Shown here piece by piece: positions 18,901 through 29,300 of a stretch of DNA of 64,000 bases. The notes beneath the pieces were generated by a model, which worked only from the letters and a program-made list of their open reading frames with translations, was not told where the DNA came from and made no database searches. The stretch is from NCBI GenBank assembly GCA_037903355.1, contig JBAJFE010000014.1:2666001-2730000 (forward strand). Direction: 5' to 3'. Source of the DNA: Trichuris trichiura. Its lineage: Eukaryota; Nematoda; Enoplea; Trichinellida; Trichuridae. A program made the position numbers and the translations under genes. The stretch's first letter is position 1, and every line of letters begins with the position of its first letter.

Positions 18901-21343
18901 ACCACACTCGGCCAGCAGGTAGTCCCAGCTTGTCCTGAGGCACCTCGCTGGCAATGTTACGTCGGAAAAGATCATCCATCGCATTACGATACATTGACTG
19001 CAAGGCAGGATTAGCTCGTAATCGTTTACGAAGAACAAGAAAACGGTTAAGAGCAAGTGGTCGGTTGTTTGGTAGGGTGTTTAGACCTGGTTTCCATAAC
19101 AGTCCGACTGAGAAACGATTGGCGAAGTACGCAGTGGAAGAACTCAAGAGACGTTGTGCGTACTCTACTTCTGGAGATACGGGTAGCTTGCTGTTTGGTT
19201 TAGTGCCAAAGCTCTCCGTCGACCAAAATTTCTCCAGGGTTTCAAAGAGTGGCGTTTCATCTTCCGCTGCCTTGATGGTGACTCGATTGATTTGAATCGA
19301 GTGCAAAATACGTTCTTCCTTCGATAACGAGAAACGGCCACAGACTGTCCAACCCAACGGGGTCTTTACACCATACGGCTGCCCTTTCCTCGCAGGTCGC
19401 CGTAATTCTAGCGGCTGGATAGCATCAAAGTTGTCTGCTCCAAGGAGCAGTTCTACGTGAGCATAATCGATTTTGACGAGAGGAAGATCATTCAGATGAC
19501 CAAGACGACCCTTTATCCTTGTCCAGTCAATAATGCGATTGGATACATTTAACGATGGGACGACTATAGCGTTCTTTATGTCAAACGTTTTTTCTCCCCT
19601 TACCGACCGTAGTTGGAACGTTGTCTTGAATAGTTCTTGTGGAGGATCCTGACCATGAAATGTAGACAGTCGTAGCTGACACCGATCCTTCGCGAGACGT
19701 AATTGGCGAGCCAGTTTTTCCGTAATCAGGGAGCCTTCACTGCCTGTGTCCAGCAGTGCATATGTAGATACGACACGATCTCCCGATGCTGCCACGACCG
19801 GAACGACTGACAGCAGAACAATCTCGCTAGCATTCGTCACTGTAGTGCCAATCATGGTCGACTCAGAAGACGGACAAGATTTCGTAGCTGAACGTTCTTC
19901 CTTTTGCGCGGGAGGTTGAGCGTACACACGGGGGGCACCGTGAAGTAGAGGATGATGACGTAGCCGACACCCGTCGACGCCACATCTTCTTCTCGAGCGA
20001 CAGAATCGAGCTCTGTGGGATGGATCGAAACAAGCAAAACACAAGCCGAAGTTTTTTAGTGTTTCAGCCCTACGAAGAAGTGACAACGACAAGAACTGAG
20101 GGCATTGCTCTAGCGGGTGGTTCAGTTCACAGATGCGACAAACGATTGTTCCTGTTGAGGAAGTTAGCGTGTTTACCTGACGTGTTGACTTCAGACGTCT
20201 TGGCAGTTTCTTTGCTTGGGAAGAGTCCACCTCACTATCTCCGACGCTATTTTGGACGATGACCATCTCTTCGAGCCATTTATCAAAATCAGCCAAAGTG
20301 GCGATTTTTGGAAGTAGGTCAAATGCTCTTCTGGCCCACATTGTTTTCAACTTATACGTAAGTTTGGTGGACACAGAATGAAGAGTTGCCTTAGACTGGA
20401 GCTCAACATTAGACCCAAGAGCCCGGAATGTACTGACTGCACCACGCACTTCGAAGAAAAACCTTTCTACTTCTTCCTTCGAGTTGCTCTTCATTGGTGC
20501 TATGTTCAGTAAGGTATGAATATGCATATCCAAAGCACGACTTGGGTCCCCGAAAAGCTGACGAAGATTGGCTAAGGCCTCTGGGTACATTTCGGGACTA
20601 TGCAGACAGTTCCCGAGACTGGATCGCAGCCGAGGTGACAACAACTGGCTCAAAATAGCAACTCTTTGTGCGTTGGACTGTACGACATCATGAACCAGAG
20701 CCTTGAAACTGCCGATAAATGTTTCCCACTGACGAGGGTCACCGTCGAAAGGTTCGATCTTAACGGAGGGGCCAAGTTGCTGTAGGGCGTTAAAAGGCAA
20801 ATGATTGATAGCTGGCACTGGGTCCGCAGTAGACCCCCCATCGCGTGTCAGCGAGTCAATCCAGTCGTCAGCTCGGGAGGCGCTGTCTTGCGAGCACATT
20901 TGCTTCACAGGGATCGCCCTAGGCGGAAACGCACCTTCTGCATCCTGCAGAGAATTGGCTCCTTGCCAGCCGGTTGATTGTGGTGGTAAACACGTTGTAA
21001 CTTGTGTACCAGCGAGAGAATTTGGCACACCGGAACGAGAAGATTCTACGCTGTTGCGATTTCCATCCCTTTTCGTTGCGAATTGCTCATCAACAGGAGG
21101 ACTTGAGGCTAAACGAAGCTCATTGAACAGCGCAGATAGATGATTCTTGATCTCTGAAACTATAGTCGACACTGTATCCATAGTGACTTCACGTGGCTGC
21201 GAAATATCCGAACTAGGATATGTTTGTCCGCTAGGAGCACGAGAGCTTGACCTGCAACGACGACCGCGGGCTGCTCGACGACCAACAGATTCCGACGATT
21301 CCACGTGAGCTGCCGCGGCTTCACTCTTCGAACGGTCAGACAT
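15950..21343 (-). CDS. BEL/Pao gag-pol polyprotein
   Basis: 1797 residues from an ATG at 21341-21343. Domains in order: gag (to about 400) with KIEPFDGDPRQWETF; cysteine/histidine zinc-binding region about 402-470 (CRICELNHPLEQC, CFACFDPSHRARFC); aspartic protease LLDTGSEGSLI about 530; reverse transcriptase with RIVFDASAKFGGTSLND and FYVDNYLDS; RNase H with SFSDASETAFGAVVY and YWTDSTTVLHW; integrase with a zinc-binding HLDLMHAGTERV...CLYCRKL region and DDE residues in VGIDFFGPF, MSDNGSSF and HFGGAWERLIG. YVDN in place of YVDD and this domain order are normal for BEL/Pao. All catalytic motifs look intact and there is no frameshift. Confidence 0.96.
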   Translation of the reverse strand: MSDRSKSEAAAAHVESSESVGRRAARGRRCRSSSRAPSGQTYPSSDISQPREVTMDTVSTIVSEIKNHLSALFNELRLASSPPVDEQFATKRDGNRNSVESSRSGVPNSLAGTQVTTCLPPQSTGWQGANSLQDAEGAFPPRAIPVKQMCSQDSASRADDWIDSLTRDGGSTADPVPAINHLPFNALQQLGPSVKIEPFDGDPRQWETFIGSFKALVHDVVQSNAQRVAILSQLLSPRLRSSLGNCLHSPEMYPEALANLRQLFGDPSRALDMHIHTLLNIAPMKSNSKEEVERFFFEVRGAVSTFRALGSNVELQSKATLHSVSTKLTYKLKTMWARRAFDLLPKIATLADFDKWLEEMVIVQNSVGDSEVDSSQAKKLPRRLKSTRQVNTLTSSTGTIVCRICELNHPLEQCPQFLSLSLLRRAETLKNFGLCFACFDPSHRARFCRSRRRCGVDGCRLRHHPLLHGAPRVYAQPPAQKEERSATKSCPSSESTMIGTTVTNASEIVLLSVVPVVAASGDRVVSTYALLDTGSEGSLITEKLARQLRLAKDRCQLRLSTFHGQDPPQELFKTTFQLRSVRGEKTFDIKNAIVVPSLNVSNRIIDWTRIKGRLGHLNDLPLVKIDYAHVELLLGADNFDAIQPLELRRPARKGQPYGVKTPLGWTVCGRFSLSKEERILHSIQINRVTIKAAEDETPLFETLEKFWSTESFGTKPNSKLPVSPEVEYAQRLLSSSTAYFANRFSVGLLWKPGLNTLPNNRPLALNRFLVLRKRLRANPALQSMYRNAMDDLFRRNIASEVPQDKLGLPAGRVWYLPHHGVCHPNKPNRLRIVFDASAKFGGTSLNDHLTKGPDLTNSLVGILIRFRRYNIPIVSDVEKMFHQVAVPEADRSVLRFLWTNSDEGAPRTYQMNRQVFGLTSAPASCMYALNCAIETFAPAGVTARCQRQFYVDNYLDSFEFLEDASRVAKNLKEALMEGGFILTKWSSSKTELLERFPETDRSDGIVNLRLSDIPLENVLGLLWDQRSDSFRFASDIDSRNVNTKRQMLSAIASLYDPLGFLAPVIVTAKLLMRESICLNTDWDEDLDKKLSQEFQDWSSKISSIRSLQIPRWLSLSSEVAKIELHSFSDASETAFGAVVYLRTISTSGTVNVSFLIAKTRIAPRRPLTIPRLELQAAVMAVRLVDTVKQEMGLPVDRSVYWTDSTTVLHWLHVPARMRSFVIHRIAEILEFSEAKNWRYVPGNLNPADDASRGLPANKLHDRHRWFLGPHFLIEHESTWPKNIIASLSEEAVLETLGPTRWVGAMSAAETNCVLHLIDVTSSYKRILRIMAYVCRFAYRRRGGSETLDADEIQVAQWLCVRIVQNSFLGNEIADMRKGRKVNESSKLIGLDPFLDEQGLIRVGGRIRRADVDLSTKHPVVLPGESSLAHRIVWQRHLDLMHAGTERVLADLRAEFWITGGRRLVRRVIGKCLYCRKLNAVPKQIMMSDLPSERLDFHAPAFTNVGIDFFGPFEVIVKRSREKRYGCIFTCLVSRAVHLELTPSLNLNSVIQAVKRFISRRGRPKIIMSDNGSSFVKAAKCFRQEWSEVDIDGLSTSLADLRIKWKFSPPHGPHFGGAWERLIGVAKRALCATLHGNHCTDEVLATIFAEVEALLNGRPLCYIGEDPSNPEPLTPFMLLTGRSNINVPVDVTCGKECTSNKHWCYAQKIVDRFWQRWRKEYLPTLQQRSRWTKDTPNVKVGDVVVIVEPQQPRGHWPLGRITHIVEGTDGRVRIATVKTKSRSYVRPVTRLALIESLG

Positions 21344-21417
21344 ACTCAGTTTAGCAGACTAACGTAAATGATCTTCGGAAAGATCAAACTGTGCCGGGAA
21401 GGAAAGGGAGACTGGGT

Positions 21418-21436
21418 CCCGGCTCGAGGCACCAGA
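21418..21436 (-). promoter_or_regulatory. tRNA primer-binding site of BEL/Pao element
   Basis: On the minus strand, three bases after the 5' LTR, TGGTGCCTCGAGCCGGG begins with TGG, the complement of a tRNA CCA end. The complementary tRNA would end CCCGGCTCGAGGCACCA. I cannot name the tRNA with confidence. Confidence 0.7.
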
Positions 21437-21439
21437 TTT

Positions 21440-21675
21440 TGTCACGAACCGAGCCGAAGTCGTGACAAGAGACGAAATACACACAAGGATACGACGTTTA
21501 CTAGAGCACACGAAAGCGACCGTTCTGTACGACGACGACAGACAGAACTTACTTAAGTCTCGTAAGCAAGTAAACACGATGTCAAAATTAGGTAGGCGTT
21601 CCGCATGGGCGAACATAGCGACGAAACTTCCGCCTCATGCTGACAGCCTCGAGCCATACGTTTTCGTTCACGACA
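21440..21675 (-). repeat. 5' LTR of BEL/Pao element
   Basis: 236 bp, the partner of 15606-15841. In element orientation this is the promoter-bearing LTR. It is followed by the flanking CCTAT duplication at 21676-21680. Confidence 0.95.
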
Positions 21676-24039
21676 CCTATGTATTAGCTAGTGCGCGTCA
21701 AGAATGGAATATGTTGTGCAGACTGAGTGAGGACCTTCATCCGCTGCTATGAAAGATACCTGATGAGTAGACGATGCTTTTAGAAAAAGTTGTGACTGAG
21801 TGCGCGTTGATTTCTTTAATACCCTGATAATGCCAAGGGCTGTCAAAACGCCGTTCTGAAGAACGATTTAAAAATGTTGTTTTTTTTGAACTCAACAGTA
21901 ACAATTATGTTGGTTTCTCAACTGGAGCTTGTGTTGTCATAGCGCCTTTTGCCAGTGAGAGCGTTCCTCTAGCGCAAACTTACCATCTAATGGAACTGAT
22001 CTTCGTCCTGGCCATTTTCCCATCTTTTGGGGAAAATGGTTAGAGTGAAGATTGGTCGTCATTTTTTTGCCTGAGCCCTCTCTATGTTACTTTTCTCTGA
22101 AAAGCCAGGGGGAAAGTACTTTGTTTGCAAAGCACGTCAATACAGGCGTATTTTTTACTTCAAATTGCGACATAGGAATGGTCTTTAGCAGTGTGCAAGG
22201 ATTAATGTATGCACAAAGGCTAAAGGCAAAAGAAACGTAATCTGTTGACATACTCTTTGTGCTGTGCAACGTTTATTAGTCTGCCTTTGGCAGTGCGCCT
22301 ATTGCCTGAACTCAACAACGTCCATGATTAAAGCTTCCCCGCGAGTTATTCATACAGCGCGTGTTAAACAGAGTAGCATAGTCAATGATAATATTGACTG
22401 TTGGTAGTTCCTTTTCCTTTAAGTAGTTTTTCTTTTCTGTACCGATGCTTCTGGCACTGTTTTTTCCTTTCTCGTTCTTCCCTTTTGTCAACTTGCCGCT
22501 TCTTCCTTGAGCAGTCTACCGCCTCGATTCGTTTCCTCAGCTTTTACTGCTTCGTAGAATCTCCTAGCTCAGCTAGAGCTGTACCGGTTGTGAGAATCAT
22601 TGACCGTTGGATTAATGTTCCTCTTAACTCTAATGAGACTATAAGTTTCTTTAACTCATAATTCTGAGACTTGAAAAGAAGGAGAGATTAAGCGTTTCAA
22701 GTAGAAAAAAGATATTTTGCACTGGCAAAAGGAGATTGGGCAACGTCTTCAGTTTTAGCTCAAAACGCCAACCCCTAAGCACTGCTTTATCGCGGTTCGA
22801 TCAGCGGATTTGAAGAAACGTAGGAATACTCTATTAGGTATGGGCACTGAACGGAACAAGAACGAAACGTGAAGATTGTAGCAGATGTAAGAAATGCCAT
22901 TCATTATCAACTTGCATTTCGCTATTGAAAGCAGGGAAGTAGTAAATGATTACAACGTTAAGAAGCAATTCACTAAATAAACTGTCCACAGTGCATCGTG
23001 CGAATGAGTCATGAGAGTGTAGTTCGGAAGTTTGAAGCATAGGGCTTTGTAAGAGTTACCCGAGATTGCATAATTCATGCGAAACAACTCGTTTTACTGC
23101 GTGCAAAGTGAACGGAGCTTTTGGTTGTGTCGAATTTTTATGAACAGACTTCTTACGTTTACGCTGATGTGCACAGTTCAATCACGAGGAACTTGTCGCT
23201 TTTCGTTGGCTTCACGGCAAACCGTGCTCCATTATCTGTGACTATTTGCTAACAGAAATGACTTATTTTCTTTAGAGTTTGTCAGTGTTTACCCAACCTG
23301 TTGTTCAAAGTCATTTGTTTCGCTGATGGCAGGCCAAGTGAAGGCCTGAACAGCCTGATAAAAGCGTTAAAGAAATTTCATTTCTGTTAACAGCTAGGTT
23401 GCTTTTGTAAAGAAGACTTTAGCTCTAAGGCTTAAGCACCCGTTATGAAAAATTATGCTTTAACAAATTAATAGAATTGTATATGAAAACGAACGTATGT
23501 CCTTTTTTCTGACTCGAATATAAGACTAACACAGTTTTCCCTGGTGATGATAGTAAAAACCTGTTTGATCAGAAATCTTTATGACGTACAGTACAAAATC
23601 TCCTATCCGCACTGTTCTTAAATCCAAAACATTTTTGGGAATCGCACGATATCCTTGTGTTCTCTACTTAACTAATTGTGAGTATTCTGTTGGAAAGCAG
23701 CGCTGGAAAGCTAGCTGCAACTAGGAGTAACACAGGCACTGGTGAACGCGGCACCCACATATGTATCATTTAGGCTGAGGAGTGGATTCAGTAAACCCCG
23801 TGCTCCATTATAGTTTTAGTTTGAATAATAAAACGCGGTTTAATGTAATTTTACCACGAAGTTTCAGGCCCAGTTGCTAATGAAACAATGGATTCTGAAC
23901 AAAGCGTTTTAGAAAACTCTAAGCCAGAATGCATCCTCATTCTTCGTTAGCCTACTTTTAGTCAAGAAGAGATACTGAACCATTAAGTATTGCGTTTCAC
24001 ACGACTGTCTTCATGTTATGCCAGTACAGTACATATAAA

Positions 24040-24277
24040 TGTAAATTTTTGGTACGGGACTGGATTTTCATGTTAAATTGTTTCTCGTACGGAATGTATG
24101 TCCCGTTGGAAAACTTTTTGTTCTCCGGAGCTTTCGAGTCAATGGTGACCCGTCTTCAGCGGTATCAAATTAGTGTCTCATTAATTACCGTCACATTAAT
24201 TTGATACCGCTGAAGAAGGGTCACCATTGACCCGAAAGCTCCGAAGAATTAAAAGTTTTCGAACGGGACATACATTC
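24040..24277 (-). mobile_element. Foldback element (inverted pLTR-like arms)
   Basis: 238 bp between duplications CATATAAA (24032-24039 and 24278-24285). Arms about 24100-24187 and 24190-24265 are inverted copies containing TCCGGAGCTTTCGAGTCAATGG and its complement. The right arm reads CTGAAGA, A, GGGTCA / TGACCC, GAAAGC (24210-24240), a hammerhead-like core; the left arm holds the inverted version. The asymmetric tail with CCCGTACCAAAAA (minus strand) lies at the left end. Confidence 0.75.
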
Positions 24278-26289
24278 CATATAAAAAACGGTAGTGCAGT
24301 GTATATTGATCATTACAGGGGATCCCTGACTTAAGCTGGTTTCAATAGCGGCACGCGTTCGCTTCGAAACATGCATTATATTCTTTTTATGCTGGCGACT
24401 CGCCTTGCAGTAGTCTTACGGTGCTGCCTTCACTGACAGAGCTGCAACCCAGCCGGTCACATGACCGCTAGGACAAACAATCAATAGTCTGCTATGGAAT
24501 GTGCTGCTTACAATTTTTGAATATTGTGCTCCTTCATTCCATCGTGCTTGAGAACACTGCATGCTTGCTAATGGATTGGCAGTTTCATTGTGTTTACGAA
24601 ACACGCTTTCTCTTGCTATAACGACTGATAGCGACTGAATGAATTGATTATGCATCTTGAGTTACGGTGGGATGCTTGGAAAGAAATGGCATTTTAAGTC
24701 GGAAATCCCCTGTATATGAACTTCCTGGTTACACTTCATATCAAAGCTTGAATTACCAGTTTGCATTTTAGAATACATTGATATATACTCCAAACACGTT
24801 TGTCCCTGAGCATTGCGATAACAAATTTCATACTTTGTTTTACTACACTGGACCGAGATATCACGCGCGGAATACCATATGAAAATTTGGTTATACATGG
24901 GCTCCTGAGGAGGTTTGAGTCATCCGGAATAGGTCTTAGAATGTATCCACCACGGATATGAGAGGCCCCACTTCAGTTGCTTCTACGATATGAATTTTAA
25001 CTTTCGCGCATTGATTGGCAGTTAGACCCTTCAGGGATGCACTTACGCGTAGAGAAAGATAGAATTAAGATAGAGGTGAACTACTTATTGCTGCTCCTTT
25101 GTCATGTCTTCTAAACAAGGTGTTCCAGGTGAACTTGCAATTGTTTCCACTTCTATTCAGCTTACTAACTTTTATAGTAATGGCATGGAAAAACTTGCCG
25201 GACTGGCCTTGTCCGTTATTTGGCGTCACTCCGTTTTACGAGTGACCTTAAAGACTGGAACCTGAAAGCTACATCTTTTCAAGAAAGCGTTATGCTGAAA
25301 AATCATAGCTCCTGTAATCAACTATGAAGATTAAGCTGGCTGCTACAAGAATGCACATCTTCAATTACTTTTCCATGCGCTCGGGCCCCATGCGTAATGG
25401 CTACTAATTAGGAAAAGTGAAGATTAACGCCGAAATTGCCTTTCCTGATACTGTAACTATCGCGTTGCAAGTAAATAAATGAAGCAAAAGGTAGTGCACG
25501 AAAAGATGGGCAATGGGAATTTCTTGAACTTGGGCATCAAGAAGCACTTCAACACTGTAGGCTGAAAGGCGTTCAGGTTATATGATGAATAATTTTGCAT
25601 TGAGTTATTTGCAGTAACTTTTTTAACATGTTGACCAAGCTCACGTCTACTACTAGATCGAGAGGTGAAGCCTGCCTTCACTTTTACCATCCTTGTGTTG
25701 TACTTTTCTTGCCGTCGAATTCGTAAGGTTAAACAGAACTTTGCTTCTTTTAAATTGTAGCGCTTTCTTTCAAAAAAGTTTTTGGAATATTTGTTAGTTT
25801 GACAAGTCGAGATAGTTTTGTTGATTTGCATTGTTATTTTGCGCTGCATCATTTTCTTTTCGTTATAGCCACCGTTTTAACATTGCTTGCAAATTAAGTT
25901 GGTATCCTGGCAGTAAAAGAACAGAAACTTCATTTCCTTCGTTGCTGTTCTCATTATATTTTGCCTCTTTCGTAAAAAGAACGGATAAATTATTAGTAGT
26001 TGAATAATAAGTGTTTTGTAATGGTTTTCCTTAACGTTCAGTTTTTATGACTACGGGTGACCACTGGTAAAACAATTTTTGGTTATCCGTAGCCGTCAGG
26101 CCAGTCCTTGTCTCAACTGTTTTCATTCGTGAGCTATAGCATGCGTAACGACCGATCATTAATACGTTACAGTTGAAAATTCTACTGCCCTTGATAATCA
26201 TTAGTACAAAGAAGTAAATGCTGACCATGAACAAGATGCTTAAGCTTCATAGTTGCGAAGATCATGTTCTATTTTATACAAGTGAATTG

Positions 26290-26385
26290 AAATTCATGAT
26301 GTAAAAGTTTTATTACGGAGGTATTCCCGTAATAAAACTTTTACATCATGAAAACATACGCTCCCGTACCAAGAAACCACATTTT
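26290..26385 (+). mobile_element. Minimal foldback element
   Basis: 96 bp between duplications CAAGTGAATTG (26279-26289 and 26386-26396). It keeps only the outer arms CATGATGTAAAAGTTTTATT and complement around a short centre, plus the tail ATGAAAACATACG...CCCGTACCAAGAAACC shared with the elements at 39877 and 45774. The ribozyme-like centre has been lost. Confidence 0.8.
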
Positions 26386-29300
26386 CAAGTGAATTGGAAA
26401 TGTAAGTATTATTTTATCACGTCGAATTTTACGACGTTGTGCTGTTATATATAAGTGATGTAGATTTAATAAAGGCTCTTTGTTGCGAAGAAATTACGTA
26501 AACCGTTCTTGCTCCATGGTCGAGCGAATGGGGAGACATGGAGCCTACTGATTGTTTGAATGGTGGAAACTGATTGCCGCGGCTGAAGTTTTCCGTTAAG
26601 TGGCTGATGGATAGGCACGCACTGCTCTTCAAATGCACGGTTGGTAGGAATGTGCCGAGCGTAGGACGCTTCCTTTATTATGTTCTGTCGATAGTTAATT
26701 CCATGGCAGAACTTTGACGTGTTAGGCCATTTTCTGTTTTTCTCAATTGACAGCGTGCAGCGTTACAGCGGATGCCTTGAGAACTTCATTCATAATCTTG
26801 TAATCCAGGCTTTTGAGGTCATTCTCTTGTTATGAATTTTCTCCGTTTCTCTTTCCCGCTCTCTCTGTTGCAAAGCAAGCTGAGGAAATGCCAGAATGCA
26901 GACAGAAAAATGAGGAATAACTCCCAGCGAGAGGACGAACGCAGAAAGTAAACCCTAACACGATAATGCTTGAGATCCTCAAGCCATCCAAAGTAGTAGA
27001 AGTGGGGAAGAGCAGGAAAAACAATCTCAATAGTTTCTGGTGTAACCAACAATCGACGGAGGAAAACAAAGGAAGCCTGCATCCGGCACAATCCGTCCAT
27101 CAATCGTGACAGAAGTGTCAAGGTGAGCGAGTTGTGACTGGCGGTCACCCGCTTTACCGAATGCTTCGATTTTCGCAGCCAGTAATTGAATACACAACCT
27201 GAAGATTCCGTGGTACATTTTCTGGGTAATGGTCTGACCTTTTGAACAAAAACCAGTCTTCCTGCTTTTCAAACCTCCTAAATCGCTGTAAAGCCACAGT
27301 GACACTCGTCTGTCGTGCTGCCGTCGGAACAAGGTTTCTCATGAACGCTACGTGATTTCTATGTGATAAAGAAATGTAGTCGCATTGACTTCTTCCGCTC
27401 AATAAGACAATGCCGTAAAATTTGAAATAATGAAATTCAAACCTTGTTACAAAGAAGTTAACTTTTCAAAAAATCAATGTAATCTGTATTAAAAGACGTG
27501 TTTGGAAACTGACCAACCGCTGTGGCTAGCTTTTATGGAATTTGTTGAGGGCTATATATTGCAGCTGCTGTATAAGTAAGACCGTAACATAATCAGCTTT
27601 GAAAAAGTAATTAACGTAGGAATCAGGCTGGATGGATACGAACAAGTGCCTGTAACTTCGTAATGTTCCTTATGCAGCTGTATTAACCCGTTTTATGTAG
27701 AAACTTTATTATTACAACGCTTTCCGACCTTTCCTGACCCATCATCAGTGCGTAATATAGGGTCAGAGAAGACCTGAATGTATTGAAATAATAAAGCTTT
27801 TACATAAAGCAAGTTAATGCGGCCGTGTAATTTATTCAATGAAACTTCATTGGTAACAAGAATTCGGTTTGATGCTCTTCCTTTCATAACGTTTTTATTC
27901 GTGCGGAGTACCAATAGGTTGAAACCGTTATTGTCTGATGATTTGGGTAGCTTTTGGAATCGACCTTGTTCCATCGTTAGCGTAATGGGAAGAGGTACGC
28001 ATTCTTCCACTCTATTTGACGCCGGAAGAAGGTCAGTTGCAAAACGTATGTAGATTATGATAGAATAAAGAGTTTCACAGTTTTGCTTTACCGGCGCTCA
28101 CCCACGAGAACCGGCTATCTTTGTAAAAGAAAAGACTTTTAAGTGAACTGCTTTCATGATACATCGCATTTTCATCCGTACGACCAAAAAGTGGGGCCAA
28201 TGCAGTACTACTGTTTGTCACTACGTGGAACCGTGCCGATCCATCATCATGCAGTTGATAATCTTTTTATTCATTTTTTATAGCTCAATCAACCGGTTTT
28301 CCTGTATGATTAACGGGACCTTCTAAACCAACTTTGCCCCGTCTCTTGCGTCATTACCTAAGAAGTAATGAAAACCTATGCGCTGTTCTTTATTTTCAGT
28401 ACAACTGATTTCCTGCGCTTTTCGATGAAGACAGGGAGAGTACAATCCCGATGCTTACGCGCAATAAAATGTATTCTAACAGTCGTCAAAAATGCAATGT
28501 TATCCACGTAGTTGGAAAAGGTGAACCTATCTATCAGGTTGATGCAATCCAACTTGTTGATGGTTTGCAGTGGAACTTGTCCTTTTTATTGATGTTTTTG
28601 ATTGCTTATATCTGAACATGTTCAGTACAGTCAAAGTTATTTCACATTTAATTCTAAGAATGAGTATATTTTTCCAAATGTTTTAACCACGCATTTAATA
28701 CCTTTTCGATAATAGTGTTAAACGCAAGACTGCTAAAACTCTTAGAAAGCGTTTTTAAGTGCGGGCATGGTTTATGTGCTTTGCCGCAGAAAGACATCAA
28801 CGTTCTGGAGTTGGTAATCGCCAAGACATAAGTTTGTTGAATATGCAGAAAGGTGAATTTGCTCGATTCCCTGTTCTTTCGGCTTACGCTACTTTTGAAA
28901 CGAAGTATGTCGATGAACTTTGTCTTGTAGGAATGATCAGCCATTTTCTGCGAAGTTTGGCACACATTTTCTGTTTGTCGTTTGCTTCAAATACGTAGAA
29001 TCTTGTAACAATGTCCGTCGCTGTCACTGAAGGCAGGCCAGGAATAAGCCTGAAGGTTCCGAAGTAAAATCAATTTTAACAGACAGGTGCCGCGGTAACC
29101 AAATTCTATTATGGAATCTTGTATACTTCTTCCTTTTCATAGCAGCAAAATCCTGAGCGATAGGTTCACTACGCCCGAATAACCAATAACGAATGACACG
29201 TTAGACACCACCATAATCTCAATACAAGCTTTCGGTGAAGACCTAGTTTTCGGAAGTTTCTCAGGTAACTACTGCTCTGTCCAGCAACATTAATGCTGAT

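Larger units (their letters stand above)
15606..21675 (-). mobile_element. Intact BEL/Pao LTR retrotransposon
   Basis: A 6070-bp element on the minus strand: LTRs at both ends, a 5-bp target duplication CCTAT (15601-15605 and 21676-21680), a primer-binding site, one long gag-pol frame and a polypurine tract. LTRs start TG and end CA on the strand shown, and appear identical over their full length by eye. Uninterrupted coding plus matching LTRs indicate a very recent insertion that may still be mobile. No env-like frame is present. Confidence 0.96.

Noticed and set aside
16000..21300. Many plus-strand frames within 16-21 kb
   Set aside because: They are antisense shadows of the single BEL/Pao gag-pol frame.
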